Shown piece after piece: positions 37,273 to 45,714 of a stretch of 46,728 bases of DNA (position 1 is its first letter; each line of letters begins with the position of its first letter). The notes below the pieces were generated by a model, which was not told the origin of the DNA, made no database searches, and saw nothing but the letters and a program-made list of their open reading frames with translations. Origin of the DNA: Candidatus Brocadia carolinensis (GTDB taxonomy: Bacteria > Planctomycetota > Brocadiia > Brocadiales > Brocadiaceae); assembly GCA_002009475.1 (NCBI GenBank), contig AYTS01000034.1:1-46728 (forward strand). Reading direction: 5' to 3'. The position numbers and the translations under genes were made by a program.

Positions 37273-38025
37273 TTGTTGTTTTTCGGGTAAAGCAAGAGAA
37301 ACCTCCTATTTTAAGCATAATTATTTGTATTGAATGGAGCAACCCGAATCACAGCCTTCTTTTGTTTTCTGTAGTGTAGAAATCTAAAGAAGGCTGTGAC
37401 CAGGCAGGAAATAAAAGTTTAACCGAAGAAATTGGTTTAAAACCTTCTCTCTTTGCGTAGTGTCTTGTACGAAGCGAAGAGGGAAGGGAAGCAATTGGGG
37501 TAATGAGGGGCTTTTTTACAACAGACAGTGCAAAGACGAGAAATAGCTGAGCATTTAAGCTGGCTACAGCACATGAAAGATATTGAGAAATAAAGGTAAT
37601 CGGTTTTGAAAGTAATAAAGGAATCTGGTGAGGATGTTATGGATGAAAAGCTGATGGTACGCGTGCTGAGTGGAGCGAAGCGTGAGCGAGAGCACAACGA
37701 AGCACGCACGCGTACGTACCGGAAGAAAAGCGGATGTATGACACTATTTTAAAAAGTATGTGTATATCCATATCCTGGTACAACAATGTGCTTGCGCCAT
37801 TCCTTAGGCGTACTGCCCCAGAAACGGCAAGTACGCAGGTATCACAAATATGCAGGCGCAAGTAAACCTGTATTGGGTTAGTCATCATGTTGCGCTAGCA
37901 ACACCCTGAAACGATGAAAATGGGCTTTCTAGCTATATAGTATTGACTTATTTACACTTACACTTTTTTTATTGCACCTTATTTTCGAACCAGAATTTCA
38001 GTTAAGAAGGGAGTTTTTAGGCCAG
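37273..38025. other. Gene-free stretch with hairpins
   Basis: TCACAGCCTTCTTT / AAAGAAGGCTGTGA (37349-37399) forms a 14-bp stem without a T tract. GGTACGCGTGCT (37656) and AGCACGCACGCGTACGTACC (37701) form an imperfect palindrome around GAAGCGTGAGCG text that also occurs at about 36472. A further CTTGCGCC...GGCGCAAG pair lies at 37791-37862. No supported gene; the minus frames at 37437-37888 look like chance. Confidence 0.5.
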
Positions 38026-38496
38026 ATGTCCGTAAAAACGTTTTCAGACCTTTTGAGTAAAGTTAATGATGTTTGGAGATACTGTACCTGTGATTGGTTA
38101 AGGCTCGCTATTGATGACAACACACAAAATCGGACACGATGGAAAACAGCCCCACTATGGGAAATGCTCCAGCAGATCAGTTTCTTAGAAGGCAATTACA
38201 CAGGGGTAACAAGAGAGGTAAATAAGGCACGGATTCCCAGTGATAAGATATTATATCAAAATGGCATAATCGGCTATATGACTTCCTTTGCAGCAAGGGA
38301 GGGATTAGATGTTGTTGATAAAGAAGCCCTAATAAAGTGCTGGGAAGAAGCACAGAACCATATAAAAAGGGAAACACGCGGTAAAGATAGAGAGTATTTA
38401 AACACAAAGATAAATCTCAAAAAGGTGAAATACAATAAGGTATTAAGCAAGATAGTAGGCCATATAACTCATTTGAACGAAAACACTCAGCAATGA
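38026..38496 (+). CDS. Hypothetical protein upstream of the excisionase-like gene
   Basis: This protein of about 156 aa, from ATG 38026, begins SVKTFSDLLSKVNDVWRY. It is soluble, basic at the C-terminus (KINLKKVKYNKVLSKIVGHI), and not recognised. The frame opens at a TTG (37972). It overlaps the excisionase-like gene by 4 bases (ATGA), so it belongs to the integration module. Confidence 0.65.
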   Translation: MSVKTFSDLLSKVNDVWRYCTCDWLRLAIDDNTQNRTRWKTAPLWEMLQQISFLEGNYTGVTREVNKARIPSDKILYQNGIIGYMTSFAAREGLDVVDKEALIKCWEEAQNHIKRETRGKDREYLNTKINLKKVKYNKVLSKIVGHITHLNENTQQ

Positions 38497-38696
38497 AAAA
38501 ACGATACGCAAATATTAAAGAAGTATCTGAATATACCTCTTTGCCTGTAAAGACATTGTACGATTGGGCAAGTCAGGGAAGAATACCATCTATCAAATAC
38601 GGCAGACGCGTTCTTTTTGATCTGGAAGACATAGACAGGTTCTTAGCATCCTTAAAACGTGAAAGCAGACACTGGGAAAAATTATTAATAAGGTAA
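38493..38696 (+). CDS. Excisionase / AlpA-like helix-turn-helix protein
   Basis: This 67-aa protein of the HTH_17/MerR-like excisionase class has the pattern ANIKEVSEYTSLPVKTLYDW, ASQGRIPSIKYGRRVLFDLE and DIDRFLASLKRE. Such proteins act as recombination directionality factors or as regulators of the integrase gene. It lies 80 bases before the integrase. Confidence 0.85.
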   Translation: MKKRYANIKEVSEYTSLPVKTLYDWASQGRIPSIKYGRRVLFDLEDIDRFLASLKRESRHWEKLLIR

Positions 38697-38775
38697 TGGA
38701 AAATGCATGTTAAAGCGTATATAATTTTTCATACAGTCATAGAGACACCTTCCAGTCACGGGAAAGGAGGGGAAA

Positions 38776-39579
38776 ATGTTTAAACGTGATGGAAAATGGT
38801 GGGTTTCTATTACCATTCAAGGCAAGCGAATACGGAGAAGCACCGAAACGTCAAATTTAGAGCTTGCAAAAGCAGTTGAGGCAAAACTAAGAACGGAGTT
38901 GATTGAAGGTAAATACTTCGATAAATGCGAGGGGGAAAGGCGGACATTTCGTGAAATGATGGATCGGTTTATGGAAGAACATGCGCCAAAAGTCTCTGAA
39001 AATATGAGGGTGCTTTACACGGCATCTCTAAAACATCTTTCGGGTTTCTTTGGTGATATGGTTTTGTCTGAAATTACCTCCAAAAAGATTAACGAGTACA
39101 AACAAGCACGAAAGAAAGCCGGCGGGGGAGCCCCAAGCATCAACAGAAGCTTATCTATGCTTTCGAAGGCCTTTAATCTTTGCATTAAAGAATGGGAATG
39201 GTTGAAAGAAAATCCTGTCCTGAAAGTAGCACGGGAAAAAGAAAATAAAGGAAGAGATCGCTGGTTAACTGGTGACGAGGAAGAAAGAATTCTTATTAAT
39301 TCTCCGCAATGGTTAAAAGAAATTATCATCTTTGACCTGCATACCGGCCTTCGTCAAGATGAGCTGCTTTCACTTCAATGGAGTGTTGATATTTACAAAA
39401 TCTCAAAACTGCTAGGACATGCGCATATTTCCATGAGCACACGGCATGCTCACCATTGCCCGGAGTCCTTGAGGGACGGCGTGAACATTTTGGAGAATTC
39501 AGGTCACGATTTGGTCACCGTAGAGGGAAACCGGATATGTCAACTGCCTGAAACCCTTGATTTGTATGGTGGGCGCTAG
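38776..39579 (+). CDS. Tyrosine recombinase (integrase), catalytically defective
   Basis: The N-terminal arm-binding and core-binding domains are complete (RDGKWWVSITIQGKRIRRST ... ITSKKINEYKQARKKAGGGA). The catalytic domain has the first Arg motif HTGLRQDELLSLQW, then jumps directly to VDIYKISKLLGHAHISMSTRH. The stretch with the catalytic Lys and HxxR box (usually HDLRHTFA) is missing in frame. The nucleophile position reads TRHAHH instead of TRYAHH. At 267 aa it is about 80-100 residues short. It ends inside the tRNA-Val gene (TAG 39577-39579), as is usual for integrases next to attR. GGAAAGGAGG precedes the ATG. Confidence 0.88.
   Translation: MFKRDGKWWVSITIQGKRIRRSTETSNLELAKAVEAKLRTELIEGKYFDKCEGERRTFREMMDRFMEEHAPKVSENMRVLYTASLKHLSGFFGDMVLSEITSKKINEYKQARKKAGGGAPSINRSLSMLSKAFNLCIKEWEWLKENPVLKVAREKENKGRDRWLTGDEEERILINSPQWLKEIIIFDLHTGLRQDELLSLQWSVDIYKISKLLGHAHISMSTRHAHHCPESLRDGVNILENSGHDLVTVEGNRICQLPETLDLYGGR
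39502..39520. promoter_or_regulatory. Putative integrase arm-type site, right end
   Basis: GGTCACGATTTGGTCACCG, inside the 3' end of the integrase gene, matches the left-end site at 27442-27460 at 17 of 19 positions. Confidence 0.4.
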
Positions 39580-39642
39580 TGGATTCGAACCACTGATCCC
39601 TTGCGTGTGAAGCAAGTGCTCTAGCCGCTGAGCCAAGCGCCC
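39567..39642 (-). tRNA. tRNA-Val (anticodon CAC), integration target
   Basis: On the minus strand GGGCGCT pairs with AGCGCCC. Anticodon stem CTTGC/GCAAG encloses TTCACAC (anticodon CAC), and the T arm is intact. Discriminator A and CCA are encoded (TGGT on + at 39567-39570). The 45 bp at 39571-39615 recur at 27258, marking it as the attachment site. The tRNA itself is complete. Confidence 0.95.
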
Positions 39643-39723
39643 AAAATATGATCTACTGTTTTTTAATTATTCTATGAAAAATCCAAACTGATTTCCATCC
39701 TAAAAATTTTGCGTGTTGGTTAT

Positions 39724-40005
39724 CTATGGATCACGGAGTTTTTGCGTTCTCTTTTTATAAAGAGAACGTAGGAGTAAAATCGTAATAACAAACGAAAGGG
39801 TAAAACCGTTTGCCAGTGCAATGATAGGATTTTTCAAGTGAATTCCGTACACCAACCATAAACTGCATCCCACCAGGAGAAGCGTCAGCATGATGGGAGA
39901 AACGTCACGTAATTCCTTCGTTTTTATGCCACGTATTATTTGGGGTATAAACCCCACGGTTGTGCAGATTGCCGCAATTGTTCCCACGATAGACCAAAAC
40001 ATCAT
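39724..40005 (-). CDS. SemiSWEET-type small transporter (PQ-loop / MtN3 family)
   Basis: This 93-aa protein has three hydrophobic helices. The PQ-loop sequence TTVGFIPQIIRGIKTKELRD-VS and LTLLLVGCSLWLVYGI are typical of SemiSWEET half-transporters, which dimerise to carry sugars. GAGGAG precedes the tandem ATG. It is a single gene without operon partners. Confidence 0.9.
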   Translation of the reverse strand: MMFWSIVGTIAAICTTVGFIPQIIRGIKTKELRDVSPIMLTLLLVGCSLWLVYGIHLKNPIIALANGFTLSFVITILLLRSLYKKRTQKLRDP

Positions 40006-40429
40006 TTTCTCCTCAAGGGTTTTTGTACAGGAGTATCTAATTTTGTTGGATCACGAGCATTATCGTGATATGATAGAAAAGTACCTTTCCATCAAATTTC
40101 CCCGCCCTATTGCGGGAAACAGAAGACAATAATTCTTAAAAATAATCTCTAACATGGTTATTATATTATCATATTTCCTATCTCTTTGAGAAGAAGATAC
40201 GTATCTTTGACTATCCGCAATTTGTTCAATCGTTGCTGGATGCATTAATTGCACATGTCAAAAAATAGGAAACACCTTACACCATGCGCGGTGATGCGTT
40301 TCCCGATATGGGTGGTTAAAAAAAAGCACAAGAACTTGCCAACAGTAACATTTCCGGGGAAAGAACTTCAAGGTAATTTATAGGGACAAATTTAATATCA
40401 GCATTGAAGACGCACGGATCAAACATATC
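40006..40429. other. Spacer between SemiSWEET and M32 peptidase genes
   Basis: No supported gene. A perfect 14-bp palindrome AAGATACGTATCTT lies at 40194-40207; it may be an operator, with nothing else to support this. Confidence 0.4.
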
Positions 40430-41944
40430 ATGAGTACTGCTTCAGTAAAACTCAATGAGTTAAAGAAACGACTGGCTGAAATAAGCGATATCAATCAAGC
40501 TGCGGCGGTACTCGCGTGGGATCAGCAGACCTATATGCCGCCGGGTGGTGCAGCAGCGCGCGCCCAACAACTTGCTACCTTAAGCCATATTGCCCATGAA
40601 AAATTTATTGATGATGCCCTCGGGCATCTCCTGGACGAGCTTCATGGATATGCCGGGAGTTTACCTTACGATTCAGACGATGCAAGTCTCATTCGGGTAA
40701 CCAAACGCGACTACGACAAGGCGCGTAAGGTGCCACCCTCACTTGTATCTGAAATCGCTCATGCTACCGCACAGGCCTTTGATGCCTGGCGAAAGGCCAG
40801 GGCTGAATCCACATTCTCAGACTTTGCGCCTTATCTCCAGCGGAATCTTGACTTGAAAAAACACTATGCCCAGTGCCTGGGTTATACCGATCGCATCTAT
40901 GACCCGCTCCTCGATGATTATGAACCAGGCATGAAAACTGCCCAGATAGAGGCCATCTTTGCGAATGTCAGGAAAGAGATAGTGCCACTTGTTCACGCCA
41001 TTTCTTCACGATTGAATGTGGTGGACAATTCCTTCTTACAGCAAACCTTTGATGTGCAGAAACAGTGGGATATCGGCATTGAAGTGGCCCGATTGATCGG
41101 CTACGATTTCGGGCGCGGGCGTCAGGACCGCTCACCGCATCCTTTCACGACCTCTTTTTCTGTAAATGATGTGCGGATTACCACACGCTTTATGGACAAT
41201 TATTTCCTGGCTGGTTTCTTTGCGACCATGCATGAGGCAGGCCATGCGCTGTACAATCAGGGCATACGCCGTGAACTCGAACGTACCCCTCTTGCGGATG
41301 GCGCATCTCTGGGCACGCACGAATCACAATCGCGGATGTGGGAAAATCTCGTTGGCCGCAGCCGCCCTTTTTGGAAATTCTTCATGCCGCACGTGAAAGC
41401 CGTTTTTCCTGAGCAGCTCAAAAATACCGACGCCGAAAAGATGTACCGCGCCGTAAACCGCGTAAAACCCTCGCTTATTCGCGTGGAGGCTGACGAGGTC
41501 ACCTACAACCTGCACATCATGCTCCGTTTTGAATTGGAAAATGCACTGCTCGAAGGACGCATAGCGGTGAACGACCTGCCCGAAATATGGAACAGCAAAA
41601 TGGAGGAATATCTCGGCATAACACCACCGGACGATGCGCAAGGTGTGCTTCAGGACGTTCATTGGGCACATGGCAGCTTTGGTTACTTTCCTACGTATTC
41701 ACTCGGCAATTTTTTCGCAGCGCAATTATTCGATCAAATCAGAAAAGATATTTCTGGACTTGATACCTATTTTGAGAAAGGCGAGTTTCATATTTTGCTC
41801 GACTGGCTCAGCACGCATCTGTACACCCATGGCCGGAAATTTACCATGAGCGAATTAGCAAATAAAATCACCGTGGAATCCTTACAAACCCATTCTTTCA
41901 CTGCATACTTAAAGAACAAATATGGCGAAATTTATAACTTGTGA
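40430..41944 (+). CDS. Metallocarboxypeptidase, M32 (Taq) family
   Basis: This 504-aa cytosolic zinc carboxypeptidase has the HEXXH site MHEAGHALYNQG and the family text AAVLAWDQQTYMPPGGAAAR, SRMWENLVGRSRPFW, RVEADEVTYNLHIMLRFELE, and the C-terminal VHWAHGSFGYFPTYSLGN with a final HGRKFT helix. Length and all motifs are normal. Both ends are clear, with the start at ATG 40430 and no frame damage. Confidence 0.95.
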   Translation: MSTASVKLNELKKRLAEISDINQAAAVLAWDQQTYMPPGGAAARAQQLATLSHIAHEKFIDDALGHLLDELHGYAGSLPYDSDDASLIRVTKRDYDKARKVPPSLVSEIAHATAQAFDAWRKARAESTFSDFAPYLQRNLDLKKHYAQCLGYTDRIYDPLLDDYEPGMKTAQIEAIFANVRKEIVPLVHAISSRLNVVDNSFLQQTFDVQKQWDIGIEVARLIGYDFGRGRQDRSPHPFTTSFSVNDVRITTRFMDNYFLAGFFATMHEAGHALYNQGIRRELERTPLADGASLGTHESQSRMWENLVGRSRPFWKFFMPHVKAVFPEQLKNTDAEKMYRAVNRVKPSLIRVEADEVTYNLHIMLRFELENALLEGRIAVNDLPEIWNSKMEEYLGITPPDDAQGVLQDVHWAHGSFGYFPTYSLGNFFAAQLFDQIRKDISGLDTYFEKGEFHILLDWLSTHLYTHGRKFTMSELANKITVESLQTHSFTAYLKNKYGEIYNL

Positions 41945-41957
41945 ATGTATAAAAGTA

Positions 41958-42030
41958 GTAGGGGCGAAGCATTTGCTATAATTTGTCATAAATGCATTCA
42001 CACCCAAACCTGCAAATGCTTCGACCCTAC
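41958..42030. repeat. Dispersed-type palindrome after the M32 gene
   Basis: GTAGGGGCGAAGCATTTGC (41958-41976) and GCAAATGCTTCGACCCTAC (42012-42030) are 19-bp inverted copies with one mismatch. It could act as a bidirectional terminator, although no T tract follows. Confidence 0.7.
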
Positions 42031-42133
42031 TTGTTATCAGATAACCTGGAATAATTCGACCGTTGCAGAATTAGAATTATTTTGCACGAAATGCAACCAG
42101 AAAAGAGCCAAGGCAGTATAAAGTGGAAAATAA

Positions 42134-42318
42134 ATGAAAAAAGAATACGATTTTTCAAAAGGTGAGAGAGGCACGTTTTATCGTCAAGATGCAGAAATGT
42201 ATCTACCTATTTACATCGAGCCTGACATGATGGAAGTGCTAAAAAATTTTCGAAGGAAAAAGTCGTCGATGTTGCGACAATAGTAAATGAATGGAAAAAA
42301 AAAAGAACATCTTCATAG
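42134..42318 (+). pseudogene. Orphan antitoxin-like gene (CopG/BrnA-like), frameshifted
   Basis: KKEYDFSKGERGTFYRQDAE followed by LPIYIEPDMMEVL matches small antitoxins of the CopG/RHH type. The frame stops after 51 codons. Adding one A to the A6 run at 42241-42246 gives LKKFSKEKVVDVATIVNEWK and a 61-aa product ending at 42318. No toxin gene is recognisable upstream, so it is a remnant or solitary. Confidence 0.6.
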
Positions 42319-42423
42319 TAGAAACCATCACAAAATAACACATAACAAATCACTCCACAGAATGCGGTAAAACTACCGCCACACCTGTGAGTGCTATCGT
42401 TAGATGCAACAGGAAATTAAAAC

Positions 42424-43332
42424 ATGGCTGTTCCAGATTACCAGAGCTTGATGTTGCCACTTCTCCGATTTGCGGGAGAAAAGAAAAACGAGATCTCAAC
42501 AGGCGAGGCCGTCGAAGTTCTGGCTAAGGAATTGGGTCTGACGGAGGAAGACTTAAAAGAGATGCTTCCGAGTGGCATTCAATCTACCTTTTTTAATCGA
42601 GTTGGCTGGGCATCTACCTACATGAAGAAAGCAGGCATGCTCGAAGCTACACGGAGAGGCTACTATCAAATTACCGAACGTGGACAAGAACTACTCAAAA
42701 AACAGCCCAAGACTATCAATGTAAAAGTTCTTAAACAGTATCCTGAATTTCTTAAGTTCCAACAACTCAAAGGAACACGAAGTGGCGAAAAGGTAAGTTC
42801 CTCGGTGGGTGCACCCGACATTTCGACAGCTACTCCGTCCGAAGCACTTGAAACCGCCTACGAAAATTTGCGAGACGAGCTAGCGGATGAGCTTCTTTCC
42901 AGGCTAAAAAAATCTTCACCATCCTTCTTCGAACGCATCGTTGTCGAGTTGTTTGTAAAAATGGGGTATGGAGGATCACGCGCCGACGCGGGGAAAGCAA
43001 TAGGGAGAAGTGGAGACGGCGGTATTGATGGGATTATAAAGGAAGATAAACTTGGACTTGATGTCGTCTATGTACAAGCGAAGAGATGGGACAATACTCC
43101 TGTTGGGAGACCAGATGTTATGCAGTTTGCAGGAGCGCTGCAAGCGCAGAAAGCAAACAAGGGTATATTCATTACAACTTCTAGATTTACCGATGATGCT
43201 CGTGGTTATGTTTCGCAAATTGGAAGTAAAATCGTATTGATTGATGGAGAACAACTCACAAATCTGATGATAGAAAATGATGTTGGTGTATCGACTATAT
43301 CGCTGTATCCAGTAAAAAAAAGTCGATACTGA
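42424..43332 (+). CDS. mrr: Mrr-family type IV restriction endonuclease
   Basis: This 302-aa protein has the Mrr N-terminal winged-helix domain (LPLLRFAGEKKNEISTGEAV ... GRGYYQITERGQELL-like) and a C-terminal PD-(D/E)XK nuclease domain. The catalytic pattern is visible: GDGGIDGIIKED...VYVQAKRW (D-x..QxK), with FFERIVVELFVKMGYGG before it and GIFITTSRFTDDAR after it. Mrr proteins cut DNA carrying foreign methylation. AGGAAA precedes the ATG. It is a single gene without a modification partner. Confidence 0.93.
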   Translation: MAVPDYQSLMLPLLRFAGEKKNEISTGEAVEVLAKELGLTEEDLKEMLPSGIQSTFFNRVGWASTYMKKAGMLEATRRGYYQITERGQELLKKQPKTINVKVLKQYPEFLKFQQLKGTRSGEKVSSSVGAPDISTATPSEALETAYENLRDELADELLSRLKKSSPSFFERIVVELFVKMGYGGSRADAGKAIGRSGDGGIDGIIKEDKLGLDVVYVQAKRWDNTPVGRPDVMQFAGALQAQKANKGIFITTSRFTDDARGYVSQIGSKIVLIDGEQLTNLMIENDVGVSTISLYPVKKSRY

Positions 43333-43724
43333 CTATTTTGATGAAGGCATACAACATAGTTTCCGCCGGATTGCGGGGCAGTGACATAATTTTCATGAAG
43401 TGGTAAATCCATTGTCTGTCCTTCGATCAAACTTTCTCAATGTCCTGCAGCCGGTGAAACTGGTGTTTATGCCGGAAATATACACTAATCCCAAAACCTT
43501 CTCATGCATACTTGCGTTATTAATAAAATAACACGGTTTCCTGTAAGAGACATCCCTGCATAGACAATCTTCCACTCCTAATTATAAAATCTGAAAAAAC
43601 TACAATCCTATTTCAATGAAAAATAATATACTTGTGAAATAGGGATGATTGAATATTACAAAGGATTAACCGATAACTTTAAATCACAGCATTCTTTAAT
43701 ATTCCGTTTTGCATTGAAGAATGT
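43333..43724. other. Gene-free stretch after mrr
   Basis: No coding frame, tRNA or convincing hairpin recognised. The sequence turns AT-rich toward the HigB-like gene. Confidence 0.4.
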
Positions 43725-43753
43725 TTGACAAAGGTTACCAAATTTGCTACCAT
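43725..43753 (+). promoter_or_regulatory. Promoter of the toxin-antitoxin pair, possibly leaderless
   Basis: TTGACA (43725) and TACCAT (43748) stand 17 bases apart. The first codon fitting the family, GTG 43761, lies only 7 bases after the -10, so the mRNA would have almost no leader. A TTG reading of TTGACA would give a spurious 12-residue extension. Confidence 0.45.
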
Positions 43754-43760
43754 CATTATT

Positions 43761-44087
43761 GTGAGCTATACCATCGAGTACTTCCACTCCCGCGTCATAG
43801 CTGAGATAGAAAGTTGGCCGGATGGCATACTGGCAGATTATGCGCGGTTGGTAGAACTACTGATGGAGTTCGGGCCAAATCTACGAATGCCGCACTCACG
43901 CGCCATGGGTGGCAGTCTTTTCGAGTTAAGGCCACGTGGTCGCGAAGGCATTGGACGTGCATTTTACTGTTTTGTCAGTGGTCATCGCGTCGTAATACTT
44001 CACGCTTTTGTGAAAAAAACTCAGGCAACTCCGAAACAGGAATTGCGTATTGCCCGGAGAAGGATGAAGGAGGCACAGAATGGCTGA
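43761..44087 (+). CDS. HigB-like toxin (RelE fold, phage Gp49-like family)
   Basis: This 108-aa protein from GTG 43761 reads SYTIEYFHSRVIAEIESWPD ... MPHSRAMGGSLFELRPRGRE-GIGRAFYCFVSGHRVVILHAF-VKKTQATP, the full Gp49-like pattern of ribosome-dependent mRNA interferases. It overlaps the antitoxin gene by 8 bases. Toxin-first order is the HigBA arrangement. Confidence 0.88.
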   Translation: MSYTIEYFHSRVIAEIESWPDGILADYARLVELLMEFGPNLRMPHSRAMGGSLFELRPRGREGIGRAFYCFVSGHRVVILHAFVKKTQATPKQELRIARRRMKEAQNG

Positions 44088-44439
44088 TGTAAAATATAAA
44101 CCGGTACCCCACGACCATGAGGCTTTCCTCAAAAAAGCCTTGAAGCGTAAGAAATTCAGGAAGGCATACGAGGGCTTGAAAGAAGAGTACACGCTTATCC
44201 GCGAAATGCTTGATGCACGCTCCAGGTTTGGCCTCACTCAGGAAGCGGTTGCAGAGTTGATGGGAACGACGAAGAGTGCGGTTTCACGCCTGGAATCTGC
44301 AGGCAAGCATGTTCCATCCCTGACTACTCTCAAGAAGTATGCTCAGGCAGTCGGCTGCCGTCTGGAAATCAAGCTGGTTCCGAACTCCTGCTTAACAAAG
44401 CGCTCAACGCGGACAGCCAAAAAACAGGCGGCCGGCTAG
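44080..44439 (+). CDS. HigA-like antitoxin (XRE family HTH)
   Basis: This 119-aa protein has an N-terminal linker (FLKKALKRKKFRKAYEGL) and a Cro/CI helix-turn-helix (FGLTQEAVAELMGTTKSAVS-RLESAGKHVPSLTTLKKYAQ). The C-terminal tail is basic. It binds its own promoter and neutralises the toxin in this class. It is coupled to the toxin gene by overlap. Confidence 0.9.
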   Translation: MADVKYKPVPHDHEAFLKKALKRKKFRKAYEGLKEEYTLIREMLDARSRFGLTQEAVAELMGTTKSAVSRLESAGKHVPSLTTLKKYAQAVGCRLEIKLVPNSCLTKRSTRTAKKQAAG

Positions 44440-44706
44440 CTCTTTACGTTATGTCTTGCCAATATTAAAGATTGTGTAACAAGGAGTCATTAAGTGAGGG
44501 AAAAATGCAAATAGCTATAATTTGGGGAGAACCAGAAACTTCTTATATCCGTCAGTTTTGGATCGGATAAATAAAGTTGTTACTATTTTTGTCTCAGAAA
44601 TAACGGTGCATAAATATTAGGAATTTGAGGCTAAAGAGATTGAAAAGGCCGCCTGACAATTCATTCAATCCACGTCGCAAAGACCACCGCTATGATAATG
44701 TCACGG

Positions 44707-45453
44707 CTAACCCTTGTAGCGTGCAAACATGTCGTGGAGTTTCTGGCAGATTTCCCTGATGGCGATATTGTTGCGAAGGTAAAGACCCCACGAAAGGTCT
44801 TCTCCTTCAAAAGATTCTGTAAACCCCGGAATTGCTTCATCCGCAAAATGATTCACCTGGTTATGCCGTATTACCAGGGTTTGGATACGTTCTTCCATAC
44901 CAGGGAGCATTTCAACAGGTATGATGCCATTCCACTCCTTTGAAAAACCTTCAACGATAAAAGTCCTGCCGCGCTTATCAAACAATTGATACCAGACGTG
45001 GGCAAAGGACACGGAGGCGTCCTTGTTTACCACCCAACCCCATACCATAGCTCCGTCGATATCTAACTCAGACAGCTCGGAAAAGAACAGAAAAACGGAA
45101 TCTTCACAATCGCCCTTTTTCTTTTGTTTTGTTTCTGTTGGTGTCTGCCAGTAATCTGTCTTTGGTGGTTCGGCCCGGTAATCAATATCAAAAGCTATTT
45201 TCTTATATGCTTCATAGATTCGTTCACCTTCATTGAATGTCCTGACACACCATTCTTTATACCGCTGATTATCAGGTGTGCTGTTTCCATCGGGAGGACA
45301 AGGTTCGGTCTGCCTTATTGTCCAATCGTCCTCGCACGGTTTGTAACCCTTTCCCGTCAGAAACAGGTCGGCATACGAAACATCAGCAAAGGCACCAGCA
45401 CAATACAGATTTGATAAAATAAGGCAGGTTATGGCCGCAAAGAAATATCTCAT
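44707..45453 (-). CDS. Secreted transglutaminase-like cysteine peptidase-fold protein
   Basis: This 248-aa protein has a Sec signal peptide (RYFFAAITCLILSNLYCAGA-FA). A transglutaminase/BTLCP-like core follows: the Cys in KKGDCEDSVFLFFSELSELD and the His in VSFAHVWYQLFDKRGRTFIV-EGF, spaced as in the Cys-His-Asp triad. The substrate is unknown. Its last 40 bases are nearly repeated at 46354-46393, the tail of a lost paralogue next to the DUF1566 gene. Confidence 0.75.
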   Translation of the reverse strand: MRYFFAAITCLILSNLYCAGAFADVSYADLFLTGKGYKPCEDDWTIRQTEPCPPDGNSTPDNQRYKEWCVRTFNEGERIYEAYKKIAFDIDYRAEPPKTDYWQTPTETKQKKKGDCEDSVFLFFSELSELDIDGAMVWGWVVNKDASVSFAHVWYQLFDKRGRTFIVEGFSKEWNGIIPVEMLPGMEERIQTLVIRHNQVNHFADEAIPGFTESFEGEDLSWGLYLRNNIAIREICQKLHDMFARYKG

Positions 45454-45714
45454 AGTAAAATTAAATCGAAACGCCGTAAGAAAAAATTGCTATTCAAATG
45501 TTAACAAAGGAATGCCCGAAAATGAATCAAATTCCACCTGTCAGCAGACAGATCTTGATGATCTTAAAGAACAGGAATGACTCTCATTCGCGATCCCTTA
45601 ACCGGAGAACACCGATTTCGCTTAATCATACAAAAAACTTTTCCGATTGGCAAAAACCTTCTCACAGGTGACACACAAGGTATTCGATGTGTTCAAAGCA
45701 AAGTAACAAAGAGT

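Larger units (their letters stand above)
27258..39615. mobile_element. 12.4-kb integrated element at tRNA-Val(CAC)
   Basis: It is bounded by 45-bp direct repeats. The integrase gene abuts the intact tRNA end and an excisionase-like gene precedes it, and the interior is clearly more AT-rich than its neighbours. Putative integrase arm sites (GGTCACG-type, 27442-27460 and 39502-39520) lie inside both ends. Cargo is read outward from a divergent point near 36.4 kb. The integrase is defective, so the element is probably no longer self-mobile. Confidence 0.82.

Noticed and set aside
37437..37888. Minus-strand frames of 83-90 codons
   Set aside because: They cover palindromic and GAAGCG-repeat sequence, have Cys/Ser-rich random composition and no ribosome site.
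43393..43575. Minus-strand 60-codon frame after mrr
   Set aside because: No ribosome site, no family, and AT-rich random composition.
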